Shown here piece by piece: positions 1 through 11,741 of a DNA stretch of 64,000 nt. Source of the stretch: Ptiloglossa arizonensis. Taxonomy: Eukaryota; Arthropoda; Insecta; Hymenoptera; Colletidae. How positions within the stretch are numbered: the stretch's first letter is position 1; every line of letters starts with the position of its first letter. A program made the position numbers and the translations under genes. The stretch covers positions 1-64,000 of the forward strand of contig NW_027479517.1 in assembly GCF_051014685.1 (NCBI RefSeq), written 5' to 3'. The notes beneath the pieces were generated by a model, which had not been told where the DNA came from, ran no database searches, and saw only the letters and a program-made list of their open reading frames with translations.

Positions 1-194
1 CATCTGAAAGTAGAAACTCGCCCGATTACAACGGTATGTGTACTTTTCCTCTAGGCCGTGCCAATTATTCGTTTCGAGCATCAGAACTGCGAAAATTTTG
101 AGTTTCTCAAGCGTTTCTTACCTCCAAACTGCCATATCTCGCGAACGGATTGACCAATCCGCAAAATTTCTGTTGCATCTGAAAGTAGAAACTC

Positions 195-211
195 GCCCGA
201 TTACAACGGTA
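195..211 (-). other. Weak CENP-B-box-like match (7 of 9 core positions)
   Basis: Read on the minus strand, these 17 bases give t-ACCG-ttgt-A-at-CGGG-c. The known CENP-B box core is TTCG, four any, A, two any, CGGG, so the two leading T positions mismatch. The stretch recurs in most monomers and is broken in A-haplotype copies (acaacagta). A 7-of-9 match in one 175-bp monomer on both strands has a chance probability near one half, so this is a pointer only. Confidence 0.25.
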
Positions 212-320
212 TGTGTACTTTTCCCCTAGGCCGTGCCAGTTATTCGTTTCGAGCATCAGAACTGCGAAAATTTTGAGTTTCTCAAGCGTTTCTTACCTCC
301 AAACTGCCATATCTCGCGAA

Positions 321-336
321 CGGATTGACCAATCCG
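321..336. other. 16-bp dyad in the monomer (7-bp arms), ancestral form
   Basis: CGGATTG-AC-CAATCCG is an inverted repeat with a 2-base centre at monomer positions 146-161. It is present in most monomers of the left domain and in many further right. It could extrude as a small hairpin or be a site for a symmetric DNA-binding protein. Neither role is shown. Confidence 0.85.
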
Positions 337-457
337 CAAAATTTCTGTTGCATCTGAAAGTAGAAACTCGCCCGATTACAACGGTATGCGTACTTTTCCC
401 CTAGGCCGTTCTAGTTATCCGTTTCGAGCATCAGAACTGCGAAAATTTTGAGTTTCT

Positions 458-467
458 CAAACGTTTG
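458..467. other. Palindrome CAAACGTTTG in ttatccg-class monomers
   Basis: Most monomers read tctcaagcgtttcttacc. A class read here as tctcaaacgtttgttacc carries two substitutions, 6 bp apart, that together make a perfect 10-bp palindrome. This is the only copy I noticed in the left domain. From about 19,015 rightward the class is common and is nearly always found with ttatccgtttcg upstream. Confidence 0.85.
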
Positions 468-1545
468 TTACCTCCAAACTGCCATATCTCGCGAACGGAT
501 TGACCAATCCGCAAAATTTCTGATGCATCTGAAAGTAGAAACTCGCCCGATTACAACTGTATGCGTACTTTTCCCCTAGGCTGTTCTAGTTATTCGGTTC
601 GAGCATCAGAACTGCGAAAATTTTGAGTTTCTCAAGCGTTTCTTACCTCCAAACTGCCATATCTCGCGAACGGATTGACCAATCCGCAAAGTGTCTGTTG
701 CATCTGAAAGTAGAAACTCGCCCGATTACAACGGTATGCGTAGTTTTCCCCTAGGCCGTTCTGGTTATTCGTTTCGAGCATCAGAACTGCGAAAATTTTG
801 AGTTTCTCAAGCGTTTCTTACTTCCAAACTGCCATACCTCGCGAACGGATTGACCAATCCGCAAAATTTCTGTTGCATCTGAAAGTTGAAACACGCCCGA
901 TTACAACTGTATGCGTACTTTTCCCCTAGGCCGTTCTAGTTATTCGGTTCGAGCATCAGAACTGCGAAAATTTTTAGTTTCTCAAGCGTTTCTTACTTAC
1001 AAACTGCCACATCTCGCGAACGGATTGACCAATCCGCAAAATTTCTGTTGCATCTGAAAGTAGAAACTCGCCCGATTACGAAGGTTTGCGTACTTTTCCT
1101 GTAGGCCGTTCTAGTTATTCGTTTCAAGCATCAGAACTGCGAAAATTTTTAGTTTCTCAAGCGTTTCTTACTTACAAACTGCCACATCTCGCGAAAGGAT
1201 TGACCAATCCGCAAAATTTCTGTTGCATCTGAAAGTAGAAACTCGCCCGATTACGACGGTTTGCGTACTTTTCCCCTAGGCCGTGCTGGTTATTCGTTTC
1301 GAGCATCAGAACTGCGAAAACTTTGAGTTTCTCAAGCGTTTCTTACATCCAAACTGCCATATCTCGCGAACGGATTGACCAATCCGCAAAATTTCTGTTG
1401 CATCTGAAAGCTGAAACACCCCCGATTACAACGGTATGAGTACTTTTCCCCTAGGCCGTCCTAGTTATTCGTTTCGAGCATCAGAACTGCGAAAATTTTG
1501 AGTTTCACAACCGTTTCTTACCTCCAAACTGCCACATCTCGCGAA

Positions 1546-1561
1546 CGGATTGATCAATCCG
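1546..1561. other. Perfect 16-bp palindrome variant of the dyad
   Basis: Here the centre is AT in place of AC, giving CGGATTGATCAATCCG, which is its own reverse complement and contains TGATCA. The same form recurs in both domains, for example near 7,164, 12,054, 26,930, 28,505, 33,055 and 49,330, in several monomer classes. Confidence 0.9.
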
Positions 1562-2863
1562 CAAAATTTCTGTTGCATCTAAAAGTAGAAACTCGCCCGA
1601 TTACGACGCTATGCGTACTTTTCCCCTAGGCCGTTCTGGTTATTCGTTTCGAGCATCAGAACTGCGAAAATTTTGAGTTTCTCAAGCGTTTCTTACCTCC
1701 AATCTGCCATATCTCGCGAACGGATTGACCAATCCGCAAAATTTCTGTTGCATCTGAAAGTAGAAACTCGCCCGATTAAAATGGTATGTGTACTTTTCCC
1801 CTAGGCGGTGCCAGTTATTCGTTTCGAGCATCAGAACTGCGAAAATTTTGAGTTTCTCAACCGTTTCTTACCTCCAAACTGCCATATCTCGCGAACGGAT
1901 TGACCAATCCGCAAAATTTCTGTTGCATCTGAATGTAGAAACTCGCCCGATTACAACGGTATGCGTACTTTTCCCATAGGCCGTTCTAGTTATGCTTGTC
2001 GAGCATCAGAACTGCGAAAATTTTGATTTTCTCAAGTGTTTCTTACCTCCAAGCTCCCATATCTCGCGAACGGATTGACCAATCCGCAAAATTTCTGTTG
2101 CATCTGAAAGTAGAAACTCGCCCGATCACAACGGTATGCGTACTTTTCCCCTAGGCCGTTCTGGTTATTCGTTTCGAGCATCAGAACTGCGAAAATTTTG
2201 AGTTGCTCAAGCGTTTCTTACCTCCAAACTGCCATATCTCGCGAAAGGATTGACCAATCCGCAAAATTTCTGTTGCATCTGAAAGTAGAAACTCGCCCGA
2301 TTACAACGGTATGTGTACTCTTCCCCTAGGCCGTTCTAGTTATTCGTTTCGAGCATCAGAACTGTGAACATTTTGAGTTTCTCAACCGTTTCTTACCTCC
2401 AAACTGCCATATCTCGCGAACGGATTGACCAATCTGCAAAATTTCCGCTGCATCTGAAAGCAGAAACCCGCCCGATTACAACGGTATGCGTACTTTTCCT
2501 GTAGGCCGTTCTAGTTATTCGTTTCGAGCATCAGAACTGCGAAAATTTTGAGTTTCTCAAGCGTTTCTTACTTACAAACTACCATATCTCGCGAACGGAT
2601 TGACCAATCCGCAAAGTGTCTGTTGCATCTGAAAGTAGAAACTCGCCCGATTACAACGGTATGCGTAGTTTTCCCCTAGGCCGTTCTGGTTATTCGTTTC
2701 GAGCATCAGAACTGCGAAAATTTTTAGTTTCTAAAGCGTTTCTTACCTCCAAACTGCCATTTCTCGCGAACGGATTGATCAATCCGCAAAATTTCTGTTG
2801 CATCTGAAAGTAGAAACTCGCACGATTACGACGCTATGCGTACTTTTCCCCTAGGCCGTTCTG

Positions 2864-3388
2864 GTTATTCGTTTCGAGCATCAGAACTGCGAAAATTTTG
2901 AGTTTCTCAAGCGTTTCTAACATCCAAACTGCCATATCTCGCGAAAGGATTAACCAATCCGCAAAATTTCTGTTGCATCTGAAAGTAGAAACTCGCCCGA
3001 TTACAACGGTATGTGTACTTTTCCCTTAGGCCGTTCTAGTTATTCGATTCGAGCATCAGAACTGCGAAAATTTTGAGTTTCTCAAGCGTTTCTTACTTAC
3101 AAACTACCATATCTCGCGAACGGATTGACAAATCCGCAAAATTTCTGTTGCATCTGGAAGTAGAAACTCGCCCGATTACAACGGTATGTGTACTTTTCCC
3201 CTAGGCCGTGCCAGTTATTCGTTTCGAGCATCAGAACTTCGAAAATTTTGAGTTTCTCAAGCGTTTCTTACCTCCAAACTGCCATATCTCGCGAACAGAT
3301 TGACCAATCCGCAAAACTTCTGTTGCATCTGAAAGCAGAAACCCGCCCGATTACAACGGTATGCGTACTTTTCCTGTAGGCCGTTCTA
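2864..3388 (+). repeat. 525-bp (3-monomer) tandem duplication, copy 1
   Basis: Bases from 2,864 match those 525 bp downstream. Shared rare markers are tctaacatcc, cgaaaggattaacc, ttattcgattcg, gattgacaaatcc and ctggaagtag. The left limit is set by a g/a difference at 2,863 versus 3,388. The match runs on to about 3,442 versus 3,967, where tctaac faces tcttac. I saw no difference inside. Confidence 0.9.
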
Positions 3389-3913
3389 GTTATTCGTTTC
3401 GAGCATCAGAACTGCGAAAATTTTGAGTTTCTCAAGCGTTTCTAACATCCAAACTGCCATATCTCGCGAAAGGATTAACCAATCCGCAAAATTTCTGTTG
3501 CATCTGAAAGTAGAAACTCGCCCGATTACAACGGTATGTGTACTTTTCCCTTAGGCCGTTCTAGTTATTCGATTCGAGCATCAGAACTGCGAAAATTTTG
3601 AGTTTCTCAAGCGTTTCTTACTTACAAACTACCATATCTCGCGAACGGATTGACAAATCCGCAAAATTTCTGTTGCATCTGGAAGTAGAAACTCGCCCGA
3701 TTACAACGGTATGTGTACTTTTCCCCTAGGCCGTGCCAGTTATTCGTTTCGAGCATCAGAACTTCGAAAATTTTGAGTTTCTCAAGCGTTTCTTACCTCC
3801 AAACTGCCATATCTCGCGAACAGATTGACCAATCCGCAAAACTTCTGTTGCATCTGAAAGCAGAAACCCGCCCGATTACAACGGTATGCGTACTTTTCCT
3901 GTAGGCCGTTCTA
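3389..3913 (+). repeat. 525-bp (3-monomer) tandem duplication, copy 2
   Basis: This is the second copy of the block starting at 2,864. It is followed at once by a further one-monomer duplication: about 3,765-3,921 reappears 175 bp later at about 3,940-4,096, sharing gaacagattgacc and gcaaaacttctg. The two events together look like successive slippage or unequal exchange at the same place. Confidence 0.88.
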
Positions 3914-4622
3914 GTTATTCGTTTCGAGCATCAGAACTGCGAAAATTTTGAGTTTCTCAAGCGTTTCTTACCTCCAAACTGCCATATCTCGCGAACAGAT
4001 TGACCAATCCGCAAAACTTCTGTTGCATCTGAAAGCAGAAACCCGCCCGATTACAACGGTATGCGTACTTTTCCTGTAGGCCGTTCTAGTTATTCGAATC
4101 GAGCATCAGAACTGCGAAAATTTTTAGTTTCTCAAGCGTTTCTTACCTCCAAACTGCCATATCTCGCGAACGGATTGACCAATCCGCAAAATTTCTGTTG
4201 CATCTGAAAGTAGAAACTCGCCCGATTACAACGGTATGTGTACTTTTCCCCTAGGCCGTTCCAGTTATTCGTTTCGAGCATCAGAACTGCGAAAATTTTG
4301 AGTTTCACAACCGTTTCTTACATCCAAACTGCCATATCTCGCGAACGGATTGACCAATCCGCAAAATTTCTGTTGCATCTGAAAGTAGAAACTCGCCCGA
4401 TGACAACGGTATGCGTACTTTTCCCCTAGGCCGTTCTGGTTATTCGTTTCGAGCATCAGAACTGCGAAAATTTTGAGTTGCTCAAGCGTTTCTTACCTCC
4501 AAACTGCCATATCTCGCGAACGGATTGACCAATCCGCAAAATTTCTGTTGCATCTGAAAGCAGAAACCCGCCCGATTACAACGGTATGCGTACTTTTCCT
4601 GTGGGCCGTTCTAGTTATTCGT

Positions 4623-7600
4623 TTCGAGCATCAGAATTGCGAAAATTTTTAGTTTCTAAAAGCGTTTCTTACCTCCAAACTGCCATATCTCGCGAACGGA
4701 TTGACCAATCCGCAAAATTTATGTTGCATCTGAAAGTAGAAACTCGCCCGATTACAACTGTATGCGTACTTTTCCCCTAGGCCGTTCTTGTTATGCTTGT
4801 CGAGCACCAGAACTGCGAAAATTTTGAGTTTCTCAAGTGTTTCTTACCTCCAAAATCCCATATCTCGCGAACGGATTGACCAATCCGCAAAATTTCTGCT
4901 GCATCTGAAAGCAGAAACCCGCCCGATTACAACGGTATGCGTACTTTTCCTGTAGGCCGTTCTAGTTATTCGTTTCGAGCATCAGAACTGCGAAAATTTT
5001 TAGTTTCTCAAGCGTTTCTTACCTCCAAACTGCCATATCTCGCGAACGGATTGACCAATCCGCAAAATTTCTGTAGCATCTGAAAGTAGAAACTCGCCCG
5101 ATTACAACGGTATGCGTACCTTTCCCCTAGGCCGTTCTAGTTATTCGTTTCGAGCATCAGAACTGTGAACATTTTGAGTTTCTCAACCGTTTCTTACCTC
5201 CAAACTGCCATATCTCGCGAACGGATTGACCAATCCGCAAAATTTCTGATGCATCTGAAAGTAGAAACTCGCCCGATTACAACTGTATGCGTACTTTTCC
5301 CCTAGGCCGTTCTAGTTATTCGGTTCGAGCATCAGAACTGCGAAAATTTTGAGTTTCTCAAGCGTTTCTTACCTCCAATCTGCCATATCTCGCGAACGGA
5401 TTGACCAATCCGCAAAATTTCTGTTGCATCTGAAAGTAGAAACTCGCCCGATTAAAACGGTATGTGTACTTTTCCCATAGGCCGTTCTAGTTATGCTTGT
5501 CGAGCATCAGAACTGCGAAAATTTTGATTTTCTCATGTGTTTCTTACCTCCAAGCTCCCATATCTCGCGAACGGATTGACCAATCCGCAAAATTTCTGTT
5601 GCATCTGAAAGTAGAAACTCGCCCGATCACAACGGTATGCGTACTTTTCCCCTAGGCCGTTCTGGTTATTCGTTTCGAGCATCAGAACTGCGAAAATTTT
5701 GAGTTGCTCAAGCGTTTCTTACCTCCAAACTGCCATATCTCGCGAAAGGATTGACCAATCCGCAAAATTTCTGTTGCATCTGAAAGTAGGAACTCGCCCG
5801 ATTACAACGGTATGTGTACTCTTCCCCTAGGCCGTTCTAGTTATTCGTTTCGAGCATCAGAACTGTGAACATTTTGAGTTTCTCAACCGTTTCTTACCTC
5901 CAAACTGCCATATCTCGCGAACGGATTGACCAATCCGCAAAATTTCTGATGCATCTGAAAGTAGAAACTCGCCCGATTACAACTGTATGCGTACTTTTCC
6001 CCTAGGCCGTTCTAGTTATTCGATTCGAGCATCAGAACTGCGAAAATTTTTAGTTTCTAAAAGCGTTTCTTACCTCCAAACTGCCATATCTCGCGAACGG
6101 ATTGACCAATCCGCAAAATTTATGTTGCATCTGAAAGTAGAAACTCGCCCGATTACAACTGTATGCGTACTTTTCCCCTAGGCCGTTCTTGTTATGCTTG
6201 TCGAGCACCAGAACTGCGAAAATTTTGAGTTTCTCAAGTGTTTCTTACCTCCAAAATCCCATATCTCGCGAACGGATTGACCAATCCGCAAAATTTCTGC
6301 TGCATCTGAAAGCAGAAACCCGCCCGATTACAACGGTATGCGTACTTTTCCTGTAGGCCGTTCTAGTTATTCGTTTCGAGCATCAGAACTGTGAACATTT
6401 TGAGTTTCTCAACCGTTTCTTACCTCCAAACTGCCATATCTCGCGAACGGATTGACCAATCCGCAAAATTTCTGTTGCATCTGAAAGCAGAAACCCGCCC
6501 GATTACAACGGTATGCGTACTTTTCCTGTGGGCCGTTCTAGTTATTCGTTTCGAGCATCAGAACTGCGAAAATTTTTAGTTTCTAAAAGCGTTTCTTACC
6601 TCCAAACTGCCATATCTCGCGAACGGATTGACCAATCCGCAAAATTTATGTTGCATCTGAAAGTAGAAACTCGCCCGATTACAACTGTATGCGTACTTTT
6701 CCCCTAGGCCGTTCTTGTTATGCTTGTCGAGCACCAGAACTGCGAAAATTTTGAGTTTCTCAAGTGTTTCTTACCTCCAAAATCCCATATCTCGCGAACG
6801 GATTGACCAATCCGCAAAATTTCTGCTGCATCTGAAAGCAGAAACCCGCCCGATTACAACGGTATGCGTACTTTTCCTGTAGGCCGTTCTAGTTATTCGT
6901 TTCGAGCATCAGAACTGCGAAAATTTTTAGTTTCTAAAGCGTTTCTTACTTACAAACTGCCACATCTCGCGAACGGATTGGCCAATCCGCAAAATTTCTG
7001 TTGCATCTGAAAGTAGAAACTCGCCCGATTACGACGGTTTGCGTACTATTCCCCTAGGCCGTTCTGGTTATTCGTTTCGAGCATCAGAACTGCGAAAATT
7101 TTGTGTTTCTCAACCGTTTCTTACATCCAAACTGCCATTTCTCGCGAACGGATTGATCAATCCGCAAAATTTCTGTTGCATCTGAAAGTAGAAACTCGCC
7201 CGATTACGACGCTATGCGTACTTTTCCCCTAGGCCGTTCTGGTTATTCGTTTCGAGCATCAGAACTGCGAAAATTTTGAGTTTCTCAAGCGTTTCTTACT
7301 TACAAACTACCATATCTCGCGAACGGATTGACCAATCCGCAAAATTTCTGTTGCATCTGGAAGTAGAAACTCGCCCGATTACAACGGTATGTGTACTTTT
7401 CCCCTAGGCCGTGCCAGTTATTCGTTTCGAGCATCAGAACTTCGAAAATTTTGAGTTTCTCAAGCGTTTCTTACCTCCAAACTGCCATATCTCGCGAACA
7501 GATTGACCAATCTGCAAAATTTCTGTTGCATCTGAAAGCAGAAACCCGCCCGATTACAACGGTATGCGTACTTTTCCTGTAGGCCGTTCTAGTTATTCGT

Positions 7601-8063
7601 TTCGAGCATCAGAACTGCGAAAATTTTTAGTTTCTCAAGCGTTTCTTACCTCCAAACTGCCATATCTCGCGAACGGATTGACCAATCCGCAAAATTTATG
7701 TTGCATCTGAAAGTAGAAACTCGCCCGATTACAACTGTATGCGTGCTTTTCCCCTAGGCCGTTCTAGTTATTCGTTTCGAGCATCAGAACTGTGAAAATT
7801 TTGAGTTTCTCAACCGTTTCTTACCTCCAAACTGCCATTTCTCGCGAACGGATTGACCAATCCGCAAAATTTCTGTTGCATCTGAAAGTAGAAACTCGCC
7901 CGATTACAACGGTATGTGTACTTTTCCCCTAGGCCGTTCTAGTTATTCGGTTCGAGCATCAGAACTGCGAAAATTTTTAGTTTCTCAAGCGTTTCTTACT
8001 TACAAACTGCCACATCTCGCGAACGGATTGACCAATCCGCAAAATTTCTGTTGCATCTGAAAG
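4623..8063 (+). repeat. 3.44-kb duplicated block, copy 1
   Basis: This block is repeated at an offset of 3,678 bp (21 monomers plus 3 bp). The left limit is 4,622 versus 8,300 (t/g) and the right limit 8,064 versus 11,742 (c/t). Internal markers match in order: gagcaccag with caaaatccc, ctgtagcatc, tctcatgtg with aagctcccat, gaaagtaggaactcg, gattggccaatcc, and a TTCGAA-bearing monomer. In the stretches compared I saw no difference. Three monomers inside are 176 bp long, which accounts for the 3 extra bases in the offset. Confidence 0.93.
4658..4661 (+). other. Single-base insertion giving a 176-bp monomer (six copies)
   Basis: The usual tttctcaagcg at monomer position 103 reads tttctaaaagcg here, one A longer, and shifts the phase of the array by one base. 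The identical lesion recurs at 6,059-6,062, 6,585-6,588, 8,336-8,339, 9,737-9,740 and 10,263-10,266. The shared flanking sequence suggests one original insertion that was copied within the first block, then doubled with the 3.44-kb block. Monomers with tttctaaagcg (near 2,730, 6,932 and 10,610) keep normal length and may represent the preceding state. Confidence 0.9.
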
Positions 8064-8300
8064 CAGAAACCCGCCCGATTACAACGGTATGCGTACTTTT
8101 CCTGTGGGCCGTTCTAGTTATGCTTGTCGAGCACCAGAACTGCGAAAATTTTGAGTTTCTCAAGTGTTTCTTACCTCCAAAATCCCATATCTCGCGAACG
8201 GATTGACCAATCCGCAAAATTTCTGCTGCATCTGAAAGTAGAAACTCGCCCGATTACAACGGTATGTGTACTTTTCCCCTAGGCCGTTCTAGTTATTCGG

Positions 8301-11300
8301 TTCGAGCATCAGAATTGCGAAAATTTTTAGTTTCTAAAAGCGTTTCTTACCTCCAAACTGCCATATCTCGCGAACGGATTGACCAATCCGCAAAATTTAT
8401 GTTGCATCTGAAAGTAGAAACTCGCCCGATTACAACTGTATGCGTACTTTTCCCCTAGGCCGTTCTTGTTATGCTTGTCGAGCACCAGAACTGCGAAAAT
8501 TTTGAGTTTCTCAAGTGTTTCTTACCTCCAAAATCCCATATCTCGCGAACGGATTGACCAATCCGCAAAATTTCTGCTGCATCTGAAAGCAGAAACCCGC
8601 CCGATTACAACGGTATGCGTACTTTTCCTGTAGGCCGTTCTAGTTATTCGTTTCGAGCATCAGAACTGCGAAAATTTTTAGTTTCTCAAGCGTTTCTTAC
8701 CTCCAAACTGCCATATCTCGCGAACGGATTGACCAATCCGCAAAATTTCTGTAGCATCTGAAAGTAGAAACTCGCCCGATTACAACGGTATGCGTACCTT
8801 TCCCCTAGGCCGTTCTAGTTATTCGTTTCGAGCATCAGAACTGTGAACATTTTGAGTTTCTCAACCGTTTCTTACCTCCAAACTGCCATATCTCGCGAAC
8901 GGATTGACCAATCCGCAAAATTTCTGATGCATCTGAAAGTAGAAACTCGCCCGATTACAACTGTATGCGTACTTTTCCCCTAGGCCGTTCTAGTTATTCG
9001 GTTCGAGCATCAGAACTGCGAAAATTTTGAGTTTCTCAAGCGTTTCTTACCTCCAATCTGCCATATCTCGCGAACGGATTGACCAATCCGCAAAATTTCT
9101 GTTGCATCTGAAAGTAGAAACTCGCCCGATTAAAACGGTATGTGTACTTTTCCCATAGGCCGTTCTAGTTATGCTTGTCGAGCATCAGAACTGCGAAAAT
9201 TTTGATTTTCTCATGTGTTTCTTACCTCCAAGCTCCCATATCTCGCGAACGGATTGACCAATCCGCAAAATTTCTGTTGCATCTGAAAGTAGAAACTCGC
9301 CCGATCACAACGGTATGCGTACTTTTCCCCTAGGCCGTTCTGGTTATTCGTTTCGAGCATCAGAACTGCGAAAATTTTGAGTTGCTCAAGCGTTTCTTAC
9401 CTCCAAACTGCCATATCTCGCGAAAGGATTGACCAATCCGCAAAATTTCTGTTGCATCTGAAAGTAGGAACTCGCCCGATTACAACGGTATGTGTACTCT
9501 TCCCCTAGGCCGTTCTAGTTATTCGTTTCGAGCATCAGAACTGTGAACATTTTGAGTTTCTCAACCGTTTCTTACCTCCAAACTGCCATATCTCGCGAAC
9601 GGATTGACCAATCCGCAAAATTTCTGATGCATCTGAAAGTAGAAACTCGCCCGATTACAACTGTATGCGTACTTTTCCCCTAGGCCGTTCTAGTTATTCG
9701 ATTCGAGCATCAGAACTGCGAAAATTTTTAGTTTCTAAAAGCGTTTCTTACCTCCAAACTGCCATATCTCGCGAACGGATTGACCAATCCGCAAAATTTA
9801 TGTTGCATCTGAAAGTAGAAACTCGCCCGATTACAACTGTATGCGTACTTTTCCCCTAGGCCGTTCTTGTTATGCTTGTCGAGCACCAGAACTGCGAAAA
9901 TTTTGAGTTTCTCAAGTGTTTCTTACCTCCAAAATCCCATATCTCGCGAACGGATTGACCAATCCGCAAAATTTCTGCTGCATCTGAAAGCAGAAACCCG
10001 CCCGATTACAACGGTATGCGTACTTTTCCTGTAGGCCGTTCTAGTTATTCGTTTCGAGCATCAGAACTGTGAACATTTTGAGTTTCTCAACCGTTTCTTA
10101 CCTCCAAACTGCCATATCTCGCGAACGGATTGACCAATCCGCAAAATTTCTGTTGCATCTGAAAGCAGAAACCCGCCCGATTACAACGGTATGCGTACTT
10201 TTCCTGTGGGCCGTTCTAGTTATTCGTTTCGAGCATCAGAACTGCGAAAATTTTTAGTTTCTAAAAGCGTTTCTTACCTCCAAACTGCCATATCTCGCGA
10301 ACGGATTGACCAATCCGCAAAATTTATGTTGCATCTGAAAGTAGAAACTCGCCCGATTACAACTGTATGCGTACTTTTCCCCTAGGCCGTTCTTGTTATG
10401 CTTGTCGAGCACCAGAACTGCGAAAATTTTGAGTTTCTCAAGTGTTTCTTACCTCCAAAATCCCATATCTCGCGAACGGATTGACCAATCCGCAAAATTT
10501 CTGCTGCATCTGAAAGCAGAAACCCGCCCGATTACAACGGTATGCGTACTTTTCCTGTAGGCCGTTCTAGTTATTCGTTTCGAGCATCAGAACTGCGAAA
10601 ATTTTTAGTTTCTAAAGCGTTTCTTACTTACAAACTGCCACATCTCGCGAACGGATTGGCCAATCCGCAAAATTTCTGTTGCATCTGAAAGTAGAAACTC
10701 GCCCGATTACGACGGTTTGCGTACTATTCCCCTAGGCCGTTCTGGTTATTCGTTTCGAGCATCAGAACTGCGAAAATTTTGTGTTTCTCAACCGTTTCTT
10801 ACATCCAAACTGCCATTTCTCGCGAACGGATTGATCAATCCGCAAAATTTCTGTTGCATCTGAAAGTAGAAACTCGCCCGATTACGACGCTATGCGTACT
10901 TTTCCCCTAGGCCGTTCTGGTTATTCGTTTCGAGCATCAGAACTGCGAAAATTTTGAGTTTCTCAAGCGTTTCTTACTTACAAACTACCATATCTCGCGA
11001 ACGGATTGACCAATCCGCAAAATTTCTGTTGCATCTGGAAGTAGAAACTCGCCCGATTACAACGGTATGTGTACTTTTCCCCTAGGCCGTGCCAGTTATT
11101 CGTTTCGAGCATCAGAACTTCGAAAATTTTGAGTTTCTCAAGCGTTTCTTACCTCCAAACTGCCATATCTCGCGAACAGATTGACCAATCTGCAAAATTT
11201 CTGTTGCATCTGAAAGCAGAAACCCGCCCGATTACAACGGTATGCGTACTTTTCCTGTAGGCCGTTCTAGTTATTCGTTTCGAGCATCAGAACTGCGAAA

Positions 11301-11741
11301 ATTTTTAGTTTCTCAAGCGTTTCTTACCTCCAAACTGCCATATCTCGCGAACGGATTGACCAATCCGCAAAATTTATGTTGCATCTGAAAGTAGAAACTC
11401 GCCCGATTACAACTGTATGCGTGCTTTTCCCCTAGGCCGTTCTAGTTATTCGTTTCGAGCATCAGAACTGTGAAAATTTTGAGTTTCTCAACCGTTTCTT
11501 ACCTCCAAACTGCCATTTCTCGCGAACGGATTGACCAATCCGCAAAATTTCTGTTGCATCTGAAAGTAGAAACTCGCCCGATTACAACGGTATGTGTACT
11601 TTTCCCCTAGGCCGTTCTAGTTATTCGGTTCGAGCATCAGAACTGCGAAAATTTTTAGTTTCTCAAGCGTTTCTTACTTACAAACTGCCACATCTCGCGA
11701 ACGGATTGACCAATCCGCAAAATTTCTGTTGCATCTGAAAG
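8301..11741 (+). repeat. 3.44-kb duplicated block, copy 2
   Basis: This is the second copy of 4,623-8,063. The 237 bp between the copies (8,064-8,300) are ordinary monomer sequence joining the two blocks. Near-identity over 3.4 kb, in a domain where neighbouring monomers differ at several percent of sites, implies a recent event. An assembly duplication is the alternative to exclude. Confidence 0.93.

Larger units (their letters stand above)
176..350 (+). repeat. Representative 175-bp monomer
   Basis: This monomer is close to what I read as the ancestral form and is used for the position numbers elsewhere. From its start it carries catctgaaag (1-10), a cccgattacaacgg stretch (21-34), cccctaggcc (48-57), ttattcgtttcgagc (65-79), gcgaaaattttgag (89-102), tctcaagcgtttcttacc (105-122), ccatatctcgcgaacgg (132-148) and the dyad that ends in caatccg (146-161). 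The main variant classes differ at 65-75 (ttattcgtttcg, ttatccgtttcg, ttatgcttgtcg, ttatgcttttcg, ttattcgtctcg), at 108-117 and inside the dyad. Its length is close to that of nucleosome-scale centromeric satellites such as the 171-bp human alpha satellite. That is a similarity of size only, since I see no sequence relation. Confidence 0.95.

Noticed and set aside
92..99. AAAATTTT and similar A/T runs as promoter or bent-DNA elements
   Set aside because: They occur once or twice per monomer as part of the repeat. There is no associated gene, and no regular 10-11 bp phasing of A-tracts that I could see.
195..211. A genuine CENP-B box
   Set aside because: Only 7 of the 9 core positions match, and the TTCG half is ACCG. 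The chance of such a match in one monomer is about one half. It is kept only as a low-confidence pointer.
4265..4456. Minus-strand frames (also at 7,996-8,217, 43,646-43,837, 49,946-50,137 and 61,366-61,569) as antisense genes
   Set aside because: They are reverse readings of the same monomers, present only where a substitution removes a stop, and lack any gene-like context.
8064..8300. A possible unique insertion between the two 3.44-kb blocks
   Set aside because: It reads as ordinary monomer sequence in phase with its neighbours, including the ttatgcttgtcgagcacc class.
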